IMG/VR virus record: IMGVR_UViG_3300042923_000569
Span: 259,772-323,771 of that record
Source: a virus
Strand: one strand, 5' to 3'
Length of the DNA stretch: 64,000 bases
The notes beneath the pieces are model-generated. The model ran no database searches. It saw only the letters and a program-made list of their open reading frames with translations, and was not told where the DNA came from. Shown piece by piece: positions 51,341-59,402 of the stretch (positions are counted from its first letter, which is position 1; every line of letters starts with the position of its first letter). A program made the translations under genes and the position numbers.

Positions 51341-51907
51341 TTATTTAGGTAAAGAGTTTAAGTACTTTTTACCTGCTTGGATAAGTTTCTTCTTTTTGAT
51401 CTTAAAAGAAGTACTGTCCTGACCACCAAACATTGTGCAGTTCGCGAGAATTTCAGCCCACGCTGTCATATAAAGAGTTGGTGCAAGAGGATCTGTCCAT
51501 ATGGTTTCAAAGTCCTCAGACTTCGCCATATGGAAGGTCATATCCTTGCGGATCAATTCTTGAATTACAGTTTCTTCAGGAAAGAGATGTTTCCATGTAT
51601 CAGCACTAACATTAGCGTGATCAGGGAAATGTACTTTACCCTCTTCATCTTCTACACGACATAATGGTTTACCACAGTCATGATATTCTTGGTAACGAAG
51701 TACAATATCATTTGGCAAAATCTTATCTTTGATTTTGCTATATACTTCAAGTAATACAGGGTCGCCCTATCCAGTGTCAAGTTCAGAAATTAGTACTTTG
51801 TACTGTTCCTGAACCATAAGACCATGTGCATGTACACTTAGTCCTTTCATCTGTTCGGTTGTCTGCATTAAGTGTAGTAAGTCTTCGAAAGTGTTTGGAT
51901 AAATCAT
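51341..51907 (-). CDS. HD-domain phosphohydrolase interrupted by in-frame UAG
   Basis: ATG 51907 has a strong GGAGGTG upstream. Codon 47 is TAG (51767-51769), after which the same frame continues 141 codons. YHDCGKPLCR (about residue 81) holds the HD pair; FPDHANVS, DMTFHMAKSEDFE and AWAEILANCTMFGG supply the other His/Asp ligands; FKIKKKKLIQAGKKYL ends it. UAG must be read through to make a whole enzyme; TTG 51718 would restart inside. Follows the Pth2-like gene with TAATG overlap. Confidence 0.8.
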
Positions 51908-52242
51908 TTAGCACCTCCGTTGAAGAGTTGATACTTACGGAAGATACTACGCTGTTCAGCAGTTACTGGAGCACTTGCAAAGGCGGTGAAGCCATAATCC
52001 CAATCAGGTTCGAAGAACTGAACAAAGTCAATCCCTAATCCCTGGAGTTCATCATATGCTTTTTGTAACTTATGTTTATTCTTACACGAAATGACAATTA
52101 GAGAACTAGTCTCAGTACTGTTATTTTCGAAGGCCAAGCCGCTTTCATAAGCTGCGTGGTTAGATTGTACTACTATTTGCTCGATTGGAAGATCCGTTCT
52201 TACAAATACATAAATCCAAGTTTTTTCATTCTAGTGAGCCAT
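51904..52242 (-). CDS. Pth2-like peptidyl-tRNA hydrolase fold, UAG at codon 4
   Basis: ATG 52242 with AAGGA 8 bases upstream reads MAH-TAG-NEKTWIYVFVRTDLP and then open to residue 112. YVFVRTDLPIEQIVVQSNHAA is the PTH2 signature (V-R-x-D-L, V-Q, H-A); FEPDWDYGFTAFASAP is the later D-x-G-x-T-x-(I/F)-A-S box. No start codon with a ribosome site follows the TAG, so read-through (amber suppressor at 48328-48402) seems required. Would release or bind peptidyl-tRNA, or act as a Pth2-fold adaptor. Confidence 0.75.
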
Positions 52243-52253
52243 TTTTTATTTCC

Positions 52254-52703
52254 TTAGTTATTATACCACGATATGTGGGTTACTGTCTTACTGTACTTAC
52301 ACGCTGCAAGTACTTTTAATGTACTATTCATAACATACATTTCGTATTTTCCATTACTAGGAACACCGAAACCGTCAGATGGGATAAATGCTCCACATTC
52401 AACCATGTCATGAAATTCTTCAACAGTATAAAGTACGCCACCGTAAATACCGAACTGAACGGGTCTTTTTGTACTGTTTATTAATGATTCCCAATCAATT
52501 TCAATTACAGCAGGAACTACAACAAAGCTACTGTTATAAATGAACGTCTGAGAACTTTCACTATATACGACAATTGAATTTGTTGCTGGATCGTGCCATG
52601 CATTTTCAATCTTTTCATATAGTTCAGTGTCACCAACTTTAACCAGTACTTTACCAATTAAAGATTTACAGATGAAATCCTGAACATTGTCAAATTCAAA
52701 CAT
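52254..52703 (-). CDS. Unknown 149-aa protein
   Basis: Beta-rich (LIGKVLVKVGDTELYEKI, SSFVVVPAVIEIDWE, PVQFGIYGGVLYTVEEF). Looks like a beta sandwich. Precedes the recoded Pth2-like gene by 11 bases. No family recognised. Confidence 0.7.
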   Translation of the reverse strand: MFEFDNVQDFICKSLIGKVLVKVGDTELYEKIENAWHDPATNSIVVYSESSQTFIYNSSFVVVPAVIEIDWESLINSTKRPVQFGIYGGVLYTVEEFHDMVECGAFIPSDGFGVPSNGKYEMYVMNSTLKVLAACKYSKTVTHISWYNN

Positions 52704-52719
52704 ATTAACCTCTTAATTA

Positions 52720-52985
52720 AAATGCCGTTAGTAGTGTGTTATTACACCAAAGTCTCTAAGGGTCTATATTAGCATCTACTACAGAAGTCGCACCACACGC
52801 CCTTCTTATAATATCAGATACACGCCGCCCGTGTGTACCAAACTAATATAACTGTATCCGGTCTTTTCTTCCCCTGAGCTTATACGTTTGGTACTGGTGG
52901 TGTGTTTCCCAAATACGGTTCGCTCTCGACACTCTTTAAATGATGGCTACCTTTAGGCCAACATCCTAATAACGGTCAAAACTTT
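52720..52985 (-). ncRNA. Candidate structured RNA, ~265 nt
   Basis: Gene-free. Minus strand contains GTACACACGGGCGGCGTGTA, TTTGGGAAACACACCACC pieces complementary to GGGCGTGTGGTGCG, and GGTGTAATAACACACT. It is GC-richer than flanking genes, as for the other structured regions. Confidence 0.45.
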
Positions 52986-52990
52986 AAATC

Positions 52991-53206
52991 TTAACTACTA
53001 TGTCCTACCTGTACTGGTACAACACCGAGTTCAACTAAATCAATTTTAAGATGTGGGAATTCATCTTCCCAATCTTCACCGTACAGGCGTACCATTTCAT
53101 CATAGGTATCCTGACGGTATTTAAACATAGTGGACAGAATCAGATCAGTACTCCGAGTATCATGTCCAGCCCAATATTTAGGTTTGTGCGTTGGTGCAAT
53201 TTCCAT
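52991..53206 (-). CDS. Unknown 71-aa protein
   Basis: MEIAPTHKPKYWAGHDTRST, LILSTMFKYRQDTYDEMVRL, acidic DWEDEFPHLKIDLVELGVV. Mostly helical. No family recognised. Confidence 0.65.
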   Translation of the reverse strand: MEIAPTHKPKYWAGHDTRSTDLILSTMFKYRQDTYDEMVRLYGEDWEDEFPHLKIDLVELGVVPVQVGHSS

Positions 53207-53208
53207 TG

Positions 53209-53913
53209 TTACATCCCGAATGAATCATCGTCAGCATAATGTTTCTTAGTGACAGTAACTTTATCATTAGGGTGCTTGTCATTATTAACAAATACAATGA
53301 TATTGCCATTGTTCACTGAGTCGATTAGGTAACGAACAGTTTTCTTTTTGGTATATACTTTCAGTACTACACCAGTATCATTTACAACTTCGCCATTTGC
53401 AGTAGTTTCGAATTCAACTTCATCCAAAACATTCGGCAAACCTTTAAGCAGTTCTTCGATTTCACGTTTCTGGCGTTCGAATGATTCACGCTTCAGACGC
53501 AGGCCATTTTTTGCAATATATTCTACTGATTTGAAATCAAACATTTCAAATTTAGTAATACTACCCTGACCATGAATAGTACTGATACGAATTCCAAACT
53601 TTGGAAGTTCCTGAATATATTCAGGCCAAATTTCATTATCACCTTCATAGCTACGAGAATGTTTGCTAATATAGTTCCAGAACAATTTGCTCATTTCAGG
53701 TTCTGGTAGATTGTCGTACTTAGGCTCAAATACATACACACCATCAACCATAAAGCCTTTAAGGTATTCAATATCCTTAGAGAAAGCTTCTTCATCATAA
53801 GCTTCTTCTTGTTCTAAGGTGAATCCGAAGAAACTTAAATGGAATTCGTCTGGCGACATTTTAGCAATATTGTCCAAAGTCTTATCCAATGCTGCCCGCA
53901 TTTTTTCGTTCAT
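53209..53913 (-). CDS. Unknown 234-aa protein
   Basis: N-terminal helices (KMRAALDKTLDNIAKMSPDE), aromatic DNEIWPEYIQELPKFGIRIS, middle coil (RESFERQKREIEELLKGLP), C-terminal Lys-rich beta part (LKVYTKKKTVRYLIDSV, DKVTVTKKHYADDD). No catalytic motif seen. Confidence 0.7.
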   Translation of the reverse strand: MNEKMRAALDKTLDNIAKMSPDEFHLSFFGFTLEQEEAYDEEAFSKDIEYLKGFMVDGVYVFEPKYDNLPEPEMSKLFWNYISKHSRSYEGDNEIWPEYIQELPKFGIRISTIHGQGSITKFEMFDFKSVEYIAKNGLRLKRESFERQKREIEELLKGLPNVLDEVEFETTANGEVVNDTGVVLKVYTKKKTVRYLIDSVNNGNIIVFVNNDKHPNDKVTVTKKHYADDDSFGM

Positions 53914-54206
53914 TTACAAACCTTTTTAGTGGATTCGCATGTACCCAAAAACTGACTAAAGTTTTCTTCAACGTGTTGTACTGCTAGTATGATAGATTCT
54001 ACCACAACAGTAGGTGCGTTACCAGATAAAGCCCAACTAATATCAGTAATAATACTACTAATAAAGTTAATCTTTGCATTACAAAGTACAAATGCATAAT
54101 TTGCACCATTCTCCAGATGATCATTACTATTATTTCGGATAATCTGGATACGTTCAAGCATATCTGTCTCTGCTTGAACTAAAAATTCTTTTTGTTCAGG
54201 AGTCAT
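53910..54206 (-). CDS. Unknown 98-aa helical protein
   Basis: Helix-rich with small residues (DMLERIQIIRNNSNDHLEN, ILAVQHVEENFSQFLGTCE). Its start lies inside the 3' end of the methyltransferase gene (11-base overlap), so the two are coupled. Confidence 0.65.
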   Translation of the reverse strand: MTPEQKEFLVQAETDMLERIQIIRNNSNDHLENGANYAFVLCNAKINFISSIITDISWALSGNAPTVVVESIILAVQHVEENFSQFLGTCESTKKVCK

Positions 54207-55059
54207 GAAATATCTCTTTTAAAAGGTGTTCTATAACGGGTACTGTCCAACCATTGCCAAGCATTTTATATGCTTGTGTGTTTGAGGAAACTTTAAAAAA
54301 GTTATCTGAAACTCCCTGAAGACGACAACATTCTACCACAGTTAATTTACGATAGTCAATACCATTTTTACCATTTTTTAATAAAAATTCTCTATCGATA
54401 TCTTCATTATAGAATACCATCTGCCGCCTTGACTTATTAAAGTACTGATTACAATCACCACCTTTGAAATAATTAGCATCTATACAATATGATTTAACCC
54501 TGTCCGTATATTCAGATTCAAGGATACTTTCTAGTACTGGCGAATTGTATAATGCTGGTGGAATTATTATATTATCAGTACTAACCCAATAATACCTCTG
54601 CCTGTAATGTGCAGTATAGTTTTGTGAGTTAATAAGTACTGGTGTTCTACCTATAATACCAGAACAGTATTCTTCAAAATCTTTTTTCATTTTTACATTT
54701 TCAAACAGATAATTCACATCTGGATTTAAAGACTTTATGTGGTTGAAAATGTCAATCATAGTATGAAATAGCATACCACGAGGATCAGTTGTTCCGCCCT
54801 GCTTACCTGCAACACTCCATGCCTGACATGGGAAACCACCCATCAGTAAATCAATAGTACTCCAGTCAATATCCCATTCTTTCCACTTAGTCACATCACC
54901 CAATTGAATAATGTCGGGAAAGTTTGCCTGACTTTCAGCAATTGCAAACTTGTCAATCTCTGATGAATAGTACTTTTCAACTGGTATTCCTGCATTTTCT
55001 AATGCAAGATAACCACATGACATACCGTTGAATAACGATAGTACATTTATCGGTTTCAT
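54196..55059 (-). CDS. DNA (cytosine-5) methyltransferase
   Basis: 287 aa. Motif I LSLFNGMSCGYLAL, motif IV GGFPCQAWSVAG with the catalytic Pro-Cys, motif VI LFENV, motif VIII YRQRYYWV, and a C-terminal motif IX/X region (YRKLTVVECCRLQGV, YKMLGNGWTVPVIEHLL). About 120 residues between VIII and IX form a short target-recognition domain. Most C5 methyltransferases have ENV in full and R-x-R after motif VIII, both present. It can protect phage DNA from restriction; the target site is unknown. Confidence 0.93.
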   Translation of the reverse strand: MKPINVLSLFNGMSCGYLALENAGIPVEKYYSSEIDKFAIAESQANFPDIIQLGDVTKWKEWDIDWSTIDLLMGGFPCQAWSVAGKQGGTTDPRGMLFHTMIDIFNHIKSLNPDVNYLFENVKMKKDFEEYCSGIIGRTPVLINSQNYTAHYRQRYYWVSTDNIIIPPALYNSPVLESILESEYTDRVKSYCIDANYFKGGDCNQYFNKSRRQMVFYNEDIDREFLLKNGKNGIDYRKLTVVECCRLQGVSDNFFKVSSNTQAYKMLGNGWTVPVIEHLLKEIFHDS

Positions 55060-55081
55060 AGAAATCCTTTTCTATAAAGTT

Positions 55082-55507
55082 TTATTGTTCCTGTGCACAA
55101 GGCACTATCTTGTAGTACTCATACATACGATACATTAATTTACGTGCTTCTTCTAATTCTTCTGCTGACCAAGTATCACCCGGTTCATCGAAACGACTGA
55201 TACGCATTTCTACAATTGAAGATTTAGCTTTTGGTGCGTCATTCCAGATATTCATGGACGCTGACATACTCCAGGGCATCATACTTAGTTGATATTCCAA
55301 CATATCATCATTTACCCGGAATTTAATTTGTGCATAACGTTCATACACGAACACATCATACTTACCTGAATAAAAAGACCCTTCTGGATTTTTGAGTTCG
55401 GAAGTTTTTGAACCATCATTCTCAATAGAGATTAATGGTTTAGTATCAAGGTATTCATTTGCTTTAGCAATAACTTCTAAACGAGTGAGTATGGGTTTCT
55501 TAGGCAT
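55082..55507 (-). CDS. Unknown 141-aa protein
   Basis: ATG 55507 (MPKKPILTRLEVIAKANEYL). Lys/Pro start, then beta strands (KYDVFVYERYAQIKFRVND) and helix SAEELEEARKLMYRMYEYY. Overlaps the upstream gene by 8 bases. No family recognised. Confidence 0.65.
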   Translation of the reverse strand: MPKKPILTRLEVIAKANEYLDTKPLISIENDGSKTSELKNPEGSFYSGKYDVFVYERYAQIKFRVNDDMLEYQLSMMPWSMSASMNIWNDAPKAKSSIVEMRISRFDEPGDTWSAEELEEARKLMYRMYEYYKIVPCAQEQ

Positions 55508-55856
55508 CTTCATCACCATAACGTTCATCCATATAATCGTCGTCACGATCAAGTACATGTTTCTGACGCATTACTTCAGAACGTGCACCAGGTTCATGAG
55601 TTGTAACGTCAGCAAAATTATAGACAGCAGTCTGTTTGGACTGTACAAAGTTGACAGCTTCAAGCATCCGCTCAAGTTCTAGCTTCAGCTCTGCAATAGC
55701 TTCTTCTTGATTTGAACCACAGCCAGAAGGAGTTATTTCACCAGTGCCGCCGATCCTATTATTACCATAGTATACTTCAACAATAGTTGCAATATGTTCA
55801 ATAGTACCGTCTTCATGTTCGTAGGTTTCTACGACTACGCGATTGTTCCAAGACAT
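55500..55856 (-). CDS. Unknown 118-aa protein
   Basis: MSWNNRVVVETYEHEDGTIE, IGGTGEITPSGCGSNQEEAI, and C-terminal Tyr/Asp-rich helix (DDDYMDERYGDEDA). Beta-alpha. No family recognised. Confidence 0.65.
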   Translation of the reverse strand: MSWNNRVVVETYEHEDGTIEHIATIVEVYYGNNRIGGTGEITPSGCGSNQEEAIAELKLELERMLEAVNFVQSKQTAVYNFADVTTHEPGARSEVMRQKHVLDRDDDYMDERYGDEDA

Positions 55857-56137
55857 GCTCTTGTTGCCCCTTTAATAAAGTTCTCGTAGTATTTGTTAGC
55901 TACGAGTTGGCGATAAACAGTCATTGCATCTTCTAAATGCAAGTTCTTTTTCGCCCATTCAAATGTTTTTACGTGTTCAGTCAGTAATGAGGAAAATCCT
56001 GAGATTACCCGGCGATCTTCCCACTTGTTTTGTGGAGTTGAATCATAACGTGTAACCAATTCCTGATTAAGCTTTTTGAGTTCAGCAATAGCAATTTCAA
56101 AATTATCACGATAGATAATAGTAAATTCCGAATTCAT
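55835..56137 (-). CDS. Unknown 100-aa protein
   Basis: ATG 56137 (MNSEFTIIYRDNFEIAIAEL) with GAGAT upstream. Helical, ends in TAG-TCG-TAG over the start of the next gene; amber suppression here would extend it into the overlap. No family recognised. Confidence 0.65.
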   Translation of the reverse strand: MNSEFTIIYRDNFEIAIAELKKLNQELVTRYDSTPQNKWEDRRVISGFSSLLTEHVKTFEWAKKNLHLEDAMTVYRQLVANKYYENFIKGATRACLGTIA

Positions 56138-56145
56138 TTTTAATC

Positions 56146-56400
56146 TCACTTAATAACAGTAAACTGATGTTGATCTTCTGGAAGTTCATCAATGGTGATT
56201 ACTTCAAGAAGCCCTTTATTCATATACAAATTAAAGAGCGGTAAATATCGACCAAAAATATCTTCTAAATCTACCACATCTTCAGTTACAACAAGCTGTT
56301 TTTCGCCAGTATTAAGACGCTTCCAAAGCTGACGGTGTATCTCTAAAGTTTTGAACTCATCATCGTCAAGCACTCTGCGGGTATTACCAACTTTAGACAT
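56146..56400 (-). CDS. Unknown 84-aa protein
   Basis: ATG 56400 (MSKVGNTRRVLDDDEFKTLE) with GAGAT upstream. Basic helix (IHRQLWKRLNTGEKQLVV), then FGRYLPLFNLYMNKG. Own promoter at 56438-56467. Confidence 0.65.
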   Translation of the reverse strand: MSKVGNTRRVLDDDEFKTLEIHRQLWKRLNTGEKQLVVTEDVVDLEDIFGRYLPLFNLYMNKGLLEVITIDELPEDQHQFTVIK

Positions 56401-56437
56401 TTTAAATCTCACATCTTTAGTAATTGAATGTGACTAT

Positions 56438-56467
56438 AGTATACGATAGTATTGCCGTGACTGTCAA
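56438..56467 (-). promoter_or_regulatory. Sigma70-like promoter
   Basis: TTGACA (56462-56467), 18-nt spacer ending CG, TATACT (56438-56443). Confidence 0.7.
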
Positions 56468-56551
56468 CGTTTTTTACAGGTTTTTCAAAGACTACTAGTG
56501 TCTTTTTGTCATAGCTGGTCATCATAAATGTCTTGTCATGACGGGTACTAG

Positions 56552-56791
56552 TTAGGAAATATGGCACTTAAATAACTCCAACAACTTATCAATTAAACTT
56601 ACTTTTTTATCTACATGAACAGTTACTAAATCTGAATATCCGAAGAATACATCTGATAATTCAGTACTGTCACCAACAAATCCAAGTACCTGAATAGTAT
56701 ATTCAGAACGTATAATTTGTTGTACTAAAATATTACCATAATCATTAATGATTATATCACCAACAATTATATTTTTAGCTTTCTTTTGCAT
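56552..56791 (-). CDS. Unknown 79-aa protein
   Basis: ATG 56791 (MQKKAKNIIVGDIIINDYGN). Strand-rich (NILVQQIIRSEYTIQVLGF) with C-terminal helix (SLIDKLLELFKCHI). Overlaps the upstream gene by 17 bases. Confidence 0.6.
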   Translation of the reverse strand: MQKKAKNIIVGDIIINDYGNILVQQIIRSEYTIQVLGFVGDSTELSDVFFGYSDLVTVHVDKKVSLIDKLLELFKCHIS

Positions 56792-57005
56792 GAACCATAT
56801 TACCTTGGGAGAATTCAACATCAATGTTGATTTCACGCCACATAATTTTTGAATTACTTGTAACATTACTTACTAATAATGCAATATAAGTTTGACCATT
56901 TTTTGCAAACAAATTACCAGTACTATTACGTTTAAAAACTGGAAGTACTTTATAACCGCCACTGATTTGTACAAGTACTTCAGCGTTTTCAATCTTAGTA
57001 AACAT
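56775..57005 (-). CDS. Unknown 76-aa beta protein
   Basis: MFTKIENAEVLVQISGGYKV, FAKNGQTYIALLVSNVTSN, MWREINIDVEFSQG. Similar length and strand pattern to the next gene, so they may be relatives. 11-base overlap upstream. Confidence 0.65.
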   Translation of the reverse strand: MFTKIENAEVLVQISGGYKVLPVFKRNSTGNLFAKNGQTYIALLVSNVTSNSKIMWREINIDVEFSQGNMVHAKES

Positions 57006-57363
57006 CGTCGGGGTGTCCGTAAATTAGAATTAATTGTCCTGATGGGTCGTATTCGCGAGTAACTATGCCCTTGCGTTCAGAACCACGCGTCCAGTTGATC
57101 ATACTAACCTTAGTGCCATCTTTACACGTATAGAAGGTATTTTGTTCTTTATCAACAACTGATGAACATTGTTCGTTTTTAATTTTAGTCAGTACTTCAG
57201 TATAAAGTACTTGGTCTTGTCTTTTAGGTTCTTTTGCTTTTTGTTCTTCTTTAGACTGCTCATATCGTTGAGCATGTTCAGGTGATACCTGAGAAATATA
57301 CAGATTCAGTACTGTGAATGCTATCCAGAAACCGATAAACCAATATAAATTTTTATTACTCAT
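56995..57363 (-). CDS. Membrane-anchored 122-aa protein
   Basis: One N-terminal transmembrane helix (LYWFIGFWIAFTVLNLYIS) followed by a Lys/Glu/Gln-rich linker and a domain with two cysteines (NEQCSSVVDK and FYTCKDGTK) and SMINWTRGSERKGIV. Periplasmic domain likely. Lies behind a promoter followed at once by a terminator. Confidence 0.7.
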   Translation of the reverse strand: MSNKNLYWFIGFWIAFTVLNLYISQVSPEHAQRYEQSKEEQKAKEPKRQDQVLYTEVLTKIKNEQCSSVVDKEQNTFYTCKDGTKVSMINWTRGSERKGIVTREYDPSGQLILIYGHPDDVY

Positions 57364-57375
57364 ATCTTTCTCCAG

Positions 57376-57404
57376 ACAAAAAAAAAGCTGCGTAAGCAGC
57401 TATA
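57376..57404 (-). terminator. Terminator/attenuator
   Basis: Minus strand AGCTGC-TTAC-GCAGCT followed by nine Ts. It sits between a consensus promoter (57419-57446) and the gene start at 57363, so it may attenuate that promoter as well as end the tRNA transcript. Confidence 0.75.
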
Positions 57405-57418
57405 AACTTAACTTTTAA

Positions 57419-57446
57419 ATTATACATAAAAGGTATATCAAGTCAA
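57419..57446 (-). promoter_or_regulatory. Sigma70-like promoter
   Basis: TTGACT (57441-57446), 16-nt spacer, TATAAT (57419-57424). Confidence 0.7.
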
Positions 57447-57476
57447 GAAAAATCAGAGGGCGTGATTAAAAATAAA

Positions 57477-57561
57477 TGGTGGGGATGGTCGGACTCGAAC
57501 CGACACGCCCGAAGGCATCAGTACCTAAAACTGAGGCGTCTACCAATTTCGCCACATCCCC
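57477..57561 (-). tRNA. tRNA-Leu(UAG)
   Basis: Class II, encoded CCA. Acceptor GGGGATG/CATCCCC, anticodon arm TCAGT-TTTAGGT-ACTGA (TAG), variable arm TGCCTTCGGGCG. Confidence 0.95.
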
Positions 57562-57573
57562 ATTTATACTTAT

Positions 57574-57602
57574 ATTATACCACAAAAGTATTTACTGTTT
57601 CA
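57574..57602 (-). promoter_or_regulatory. tRNA-type promoter
   Basis: TGAAAC (57597-57602), 17 nt ending TGTGG, TATAAT (57574-57579), upstream of tRNA-Leu(UAG). Confidence 0.8.
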
Positions 57603-57608
57603 TTTATT

Positions 57609-58034
57609 TTACCAACATTGCAACCTTTTTGTTGCAGCAATAACTTCTTGATTAGGATAAATGATTAATCCTGTTTGTGTCAGTCCATCAAAGAAGTTAA
57701 AACCATAATCGAATATGTCCAAGACAAAGAATCCTGGATGGTAATCATACCCATTTACCTGGTCGAGTACTTTAGCCTTGACCTTGTTCATATGGTCTTC
57801 ATCTTTAAGTTTAAGGATAATTTTGCGGCGACCTTCTTCATGCCAGCCTTCAAAATTAGCAACAGGAAGAATAAGTTCTTCATTATCTTCTGTCCTGCGA
57901 CGTTCCTTATAAGTATTATAGGTTCCCCATACTTGATCAAGGCCATGACCAACCTGTGCAGAGAACTTACCTACTGGCATATTTAAATCTTCACGTAAAA
58001 GCACATAGCATTTATACTTTAGTACTGGCTGCAT
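57609..58034 (-). CDS. Pth2-family peptidyl-tRNA hydrolase
   Basis: 141 aa. KCYVLLREDLNMPVGKFSAQ (residues 8-27) with following VGH is the PTH2 N-terminal box (R-x-D-L-x-M-x-x-G-K-x-A-A-Q-x-x-H). KIILKLKDEDHMNKVKAKV is the central strand-helix. The usual D-A-G-R-T-Q-I box near the C-terminus is replaced by FVLDIFDYGFNFFDGLTQTG. Would recycle peptidyl-tRNA during translation stress or tRNA overproduction. The second Pth2-like gene is the recoded one at 51904-52242. Confidence 0.8.
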   Translation of the reverse strand: MQPVLKYKCYVLLREDLNMPVGKFSAQVGHGLDQVWGTYNTYKERRRTEDNEELILPVANFEGWHEEGRRKIILKLKDEDHMNKVKAKVLDQVNGYDYHPGFFVLDIFDYGFNFFDGLTQTGLIIYPNQEVIAATKRLQCW

Positions 58035-58467
58035 TTCTTATTGCCTCAGTTTTATAATAGACTGTATCTACAAATTTTATTAGGCTAATAATATCATCCA
58101 TTTCAAATTCAGACAAGTCCTGAATGGTCATTTGTTGAAAATAACCTTCTTCTGTGCAGGCGGTTCGTAGAGAAGTATAATTAGTTATCTGGTCTGGTGC
58201 ACTAAACTTCCAATGACCACTATACTTGGCAGTGACATAGTAGCTAACTGAATCATTTCTCATATCATAGTTAATATGATGATAGAATCCAGTTATCTTA
58301 TATTTTAATTCAATCAAATTTTCACTTGTACATTTGATATCAAAACAATCAAAATCTCCAAGTTTAAAATAACATGCAGATTGTCGATTTACAGTTTTTT
58401 GTAGTAGATCAATCCTCTGAACGAATCTTCCGATTACGTCTTTGAGGGGCTTCTTCTGCCATGCCAT
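58012..58467 (-). CDS. FQQ-family protein, 151 aa
   Basis: Beta-rich (IKCTSENLIELKYKITGFY, YYVTAKYSGHWKF) and ACTEEGYFQQMTIQDLSEFE (about residues 105-124), helix DDIISLIKFVDTVYY. The ATG at 58467 gives a 59-base overlap with the upstream gene; no better start is seen. Confidence 0.7.
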   Translation of the reverse strand: MAWQKKPLKDVIGRFVQRIDLLQKTVNRQSACYFKLGDFDCFDIKCTSENLIELKYKITGFYHHINYDMRNDSVSYYVTAKYSGHWKFSAPDQITNYTSLRTACTEEGYFQQMTIQDLSEFEMDDIISLIKFVDTVYYKTEAIRNAASTKV

Positions 58468-58942
58468 TTTCTAATTCCTTCTCTAAGAGTTCGGCACCTT
58501 CAGTGAAATTATTGTTGGTACACCAATCATGCATATATTCTAAAGCTTGATCCTGAATATCTTTTGGAAGCACACGATGATGCCGTACAACGCGTACAAA
58601 CCAGCGTAAACAGTCCATACGAGAAGATTCAGAATTATCTTTTTCTTTACAAAACTCCAAGCAAGTCTGCATATACCTGCGGGTGAGATCGTAATACATT
58701 TCATTTTTACTAGACCTTATCCATGCGTCTGACCATTGTTTATATAGTTCGAAACCAGCTTTAAAGATATATTCTTCTGGTACGTATCCAGACCATTTAT
58801 CATTGATATAAACACAATATTCAGAAACTGATGGATGCCAGTGTATATAAGTATTAGTCCAAGTTACATTTTCACCGTGTAGTAAATTATCGATATAATA
58901 CATCATAAAGTGATCTTTTAAATCGGGGTCATCTTTGTACAT
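58409..58942 (-). CDS. Unknown 177-aa protein
   Basis: Trp/Tyr-rich N-terminal half (NTYIHWHPSVSEYCVYINDK), then helices (YYDLTRRYMQTCLEFCKEK, RWFVRVVRHHRVLPKD) and a basic tail (APQRRNRKIRSED). May be a helical RNA- or DNA-binding protein. No family recognised. Confidence 0.7.
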   Translation of the reverse strand: MYKDDPDLKDHFMMYYIDNLLHGENVTWTNTYIHWHPSVSEYCVYINDKWSGYVPEEYIFKAGFELYKQWSDAWIRSSKNEMYYDLTRRYMQTCLEFCKEKDNSESSRMDCLRWFVRVVRHHRVLPKDIQDQALEYMHDWCTNNNFTEGAELLEKELENGMAEEAPQRRNRKIRSED

Positions 58943-59214
58943 TATAGTACTCCAAAATCTTCCATATCATCATTACTGTCTAAGGTTTCAACAATTTCAA
59001 TGCCGCTTCCGTTATAATCATCAAGGTCTTCATTCCAGTACTTCTCTGGCATGTCTTCAATCCAACCATGATTTTCAACTTCAAACTTAATATCAATACC
59101 ACGTTGTTTTAGTAGTTCATTGACATGACCCAATACAAAATCTGCTGAATCCCATACAGAACGAGCATATTCCAGATCTTCGTCACACACATTAAAAGTT
59201 ACTTTAGTGCTCAT
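58942..59214 (-). CDS. Unknown 90-aa acidic protein
   Basis: MSTKVTFNVCDEDLEYARSV then an acidic C-terminus (NEDLDDYNGSGIEIVETLD). Overlaps neighbours by one base at each end. Confidence 0.65.
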   Translation of the reverse strand: MSTKVTFNVCDEDLEYARSVWDSADFVLGHVNELLKQRGIDIKFEVENHGWIEDMPEKYWNEDLDDYNGSGIEIVETLDSNDDMEDFGVL

Positions 59215-59402
59215 TACCAGCTCCCGTCTCTATAACGTTGGTTGTATGCACGTTCACGTTCTGCATCAGCAGCCCAACTTGCATCTGATACTGCTTTACT
59301 ACGTGCATCTTCTGCTTTTTTATAATCGGTGTACTTTACATATTCACCATTTACATCAGGCATTAGTTCGCCATCAATTAAATCATAACGTTGTACTGTC
59401 AT
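59214..59402 (-). CDS. Unknown 62-aa protein
   Basis: MTVQRYDLIDGELMPDVNGE, then DYKKAEDARSKAVSDASWAA and an Arg/Tyr-rich end (RERAYNQRYRDGSW). No family recognised. Confidence 0.6.
   Translation of the reverse strand: MTVQRYDLIDGELMPDVNGEYVKYTDYKKAEDARSKAVSDASWAADAERERAYNQRYRDGSW

Noticed and set aside
51751-51780. TTGACA-N18-TATTAC as a promoter of the gene starting at 51718
   Set aside because: The segment lies inside the continuous, TAG-interrupted reading frame of the HD gene (51341-51907), which explains it as coding sequence.
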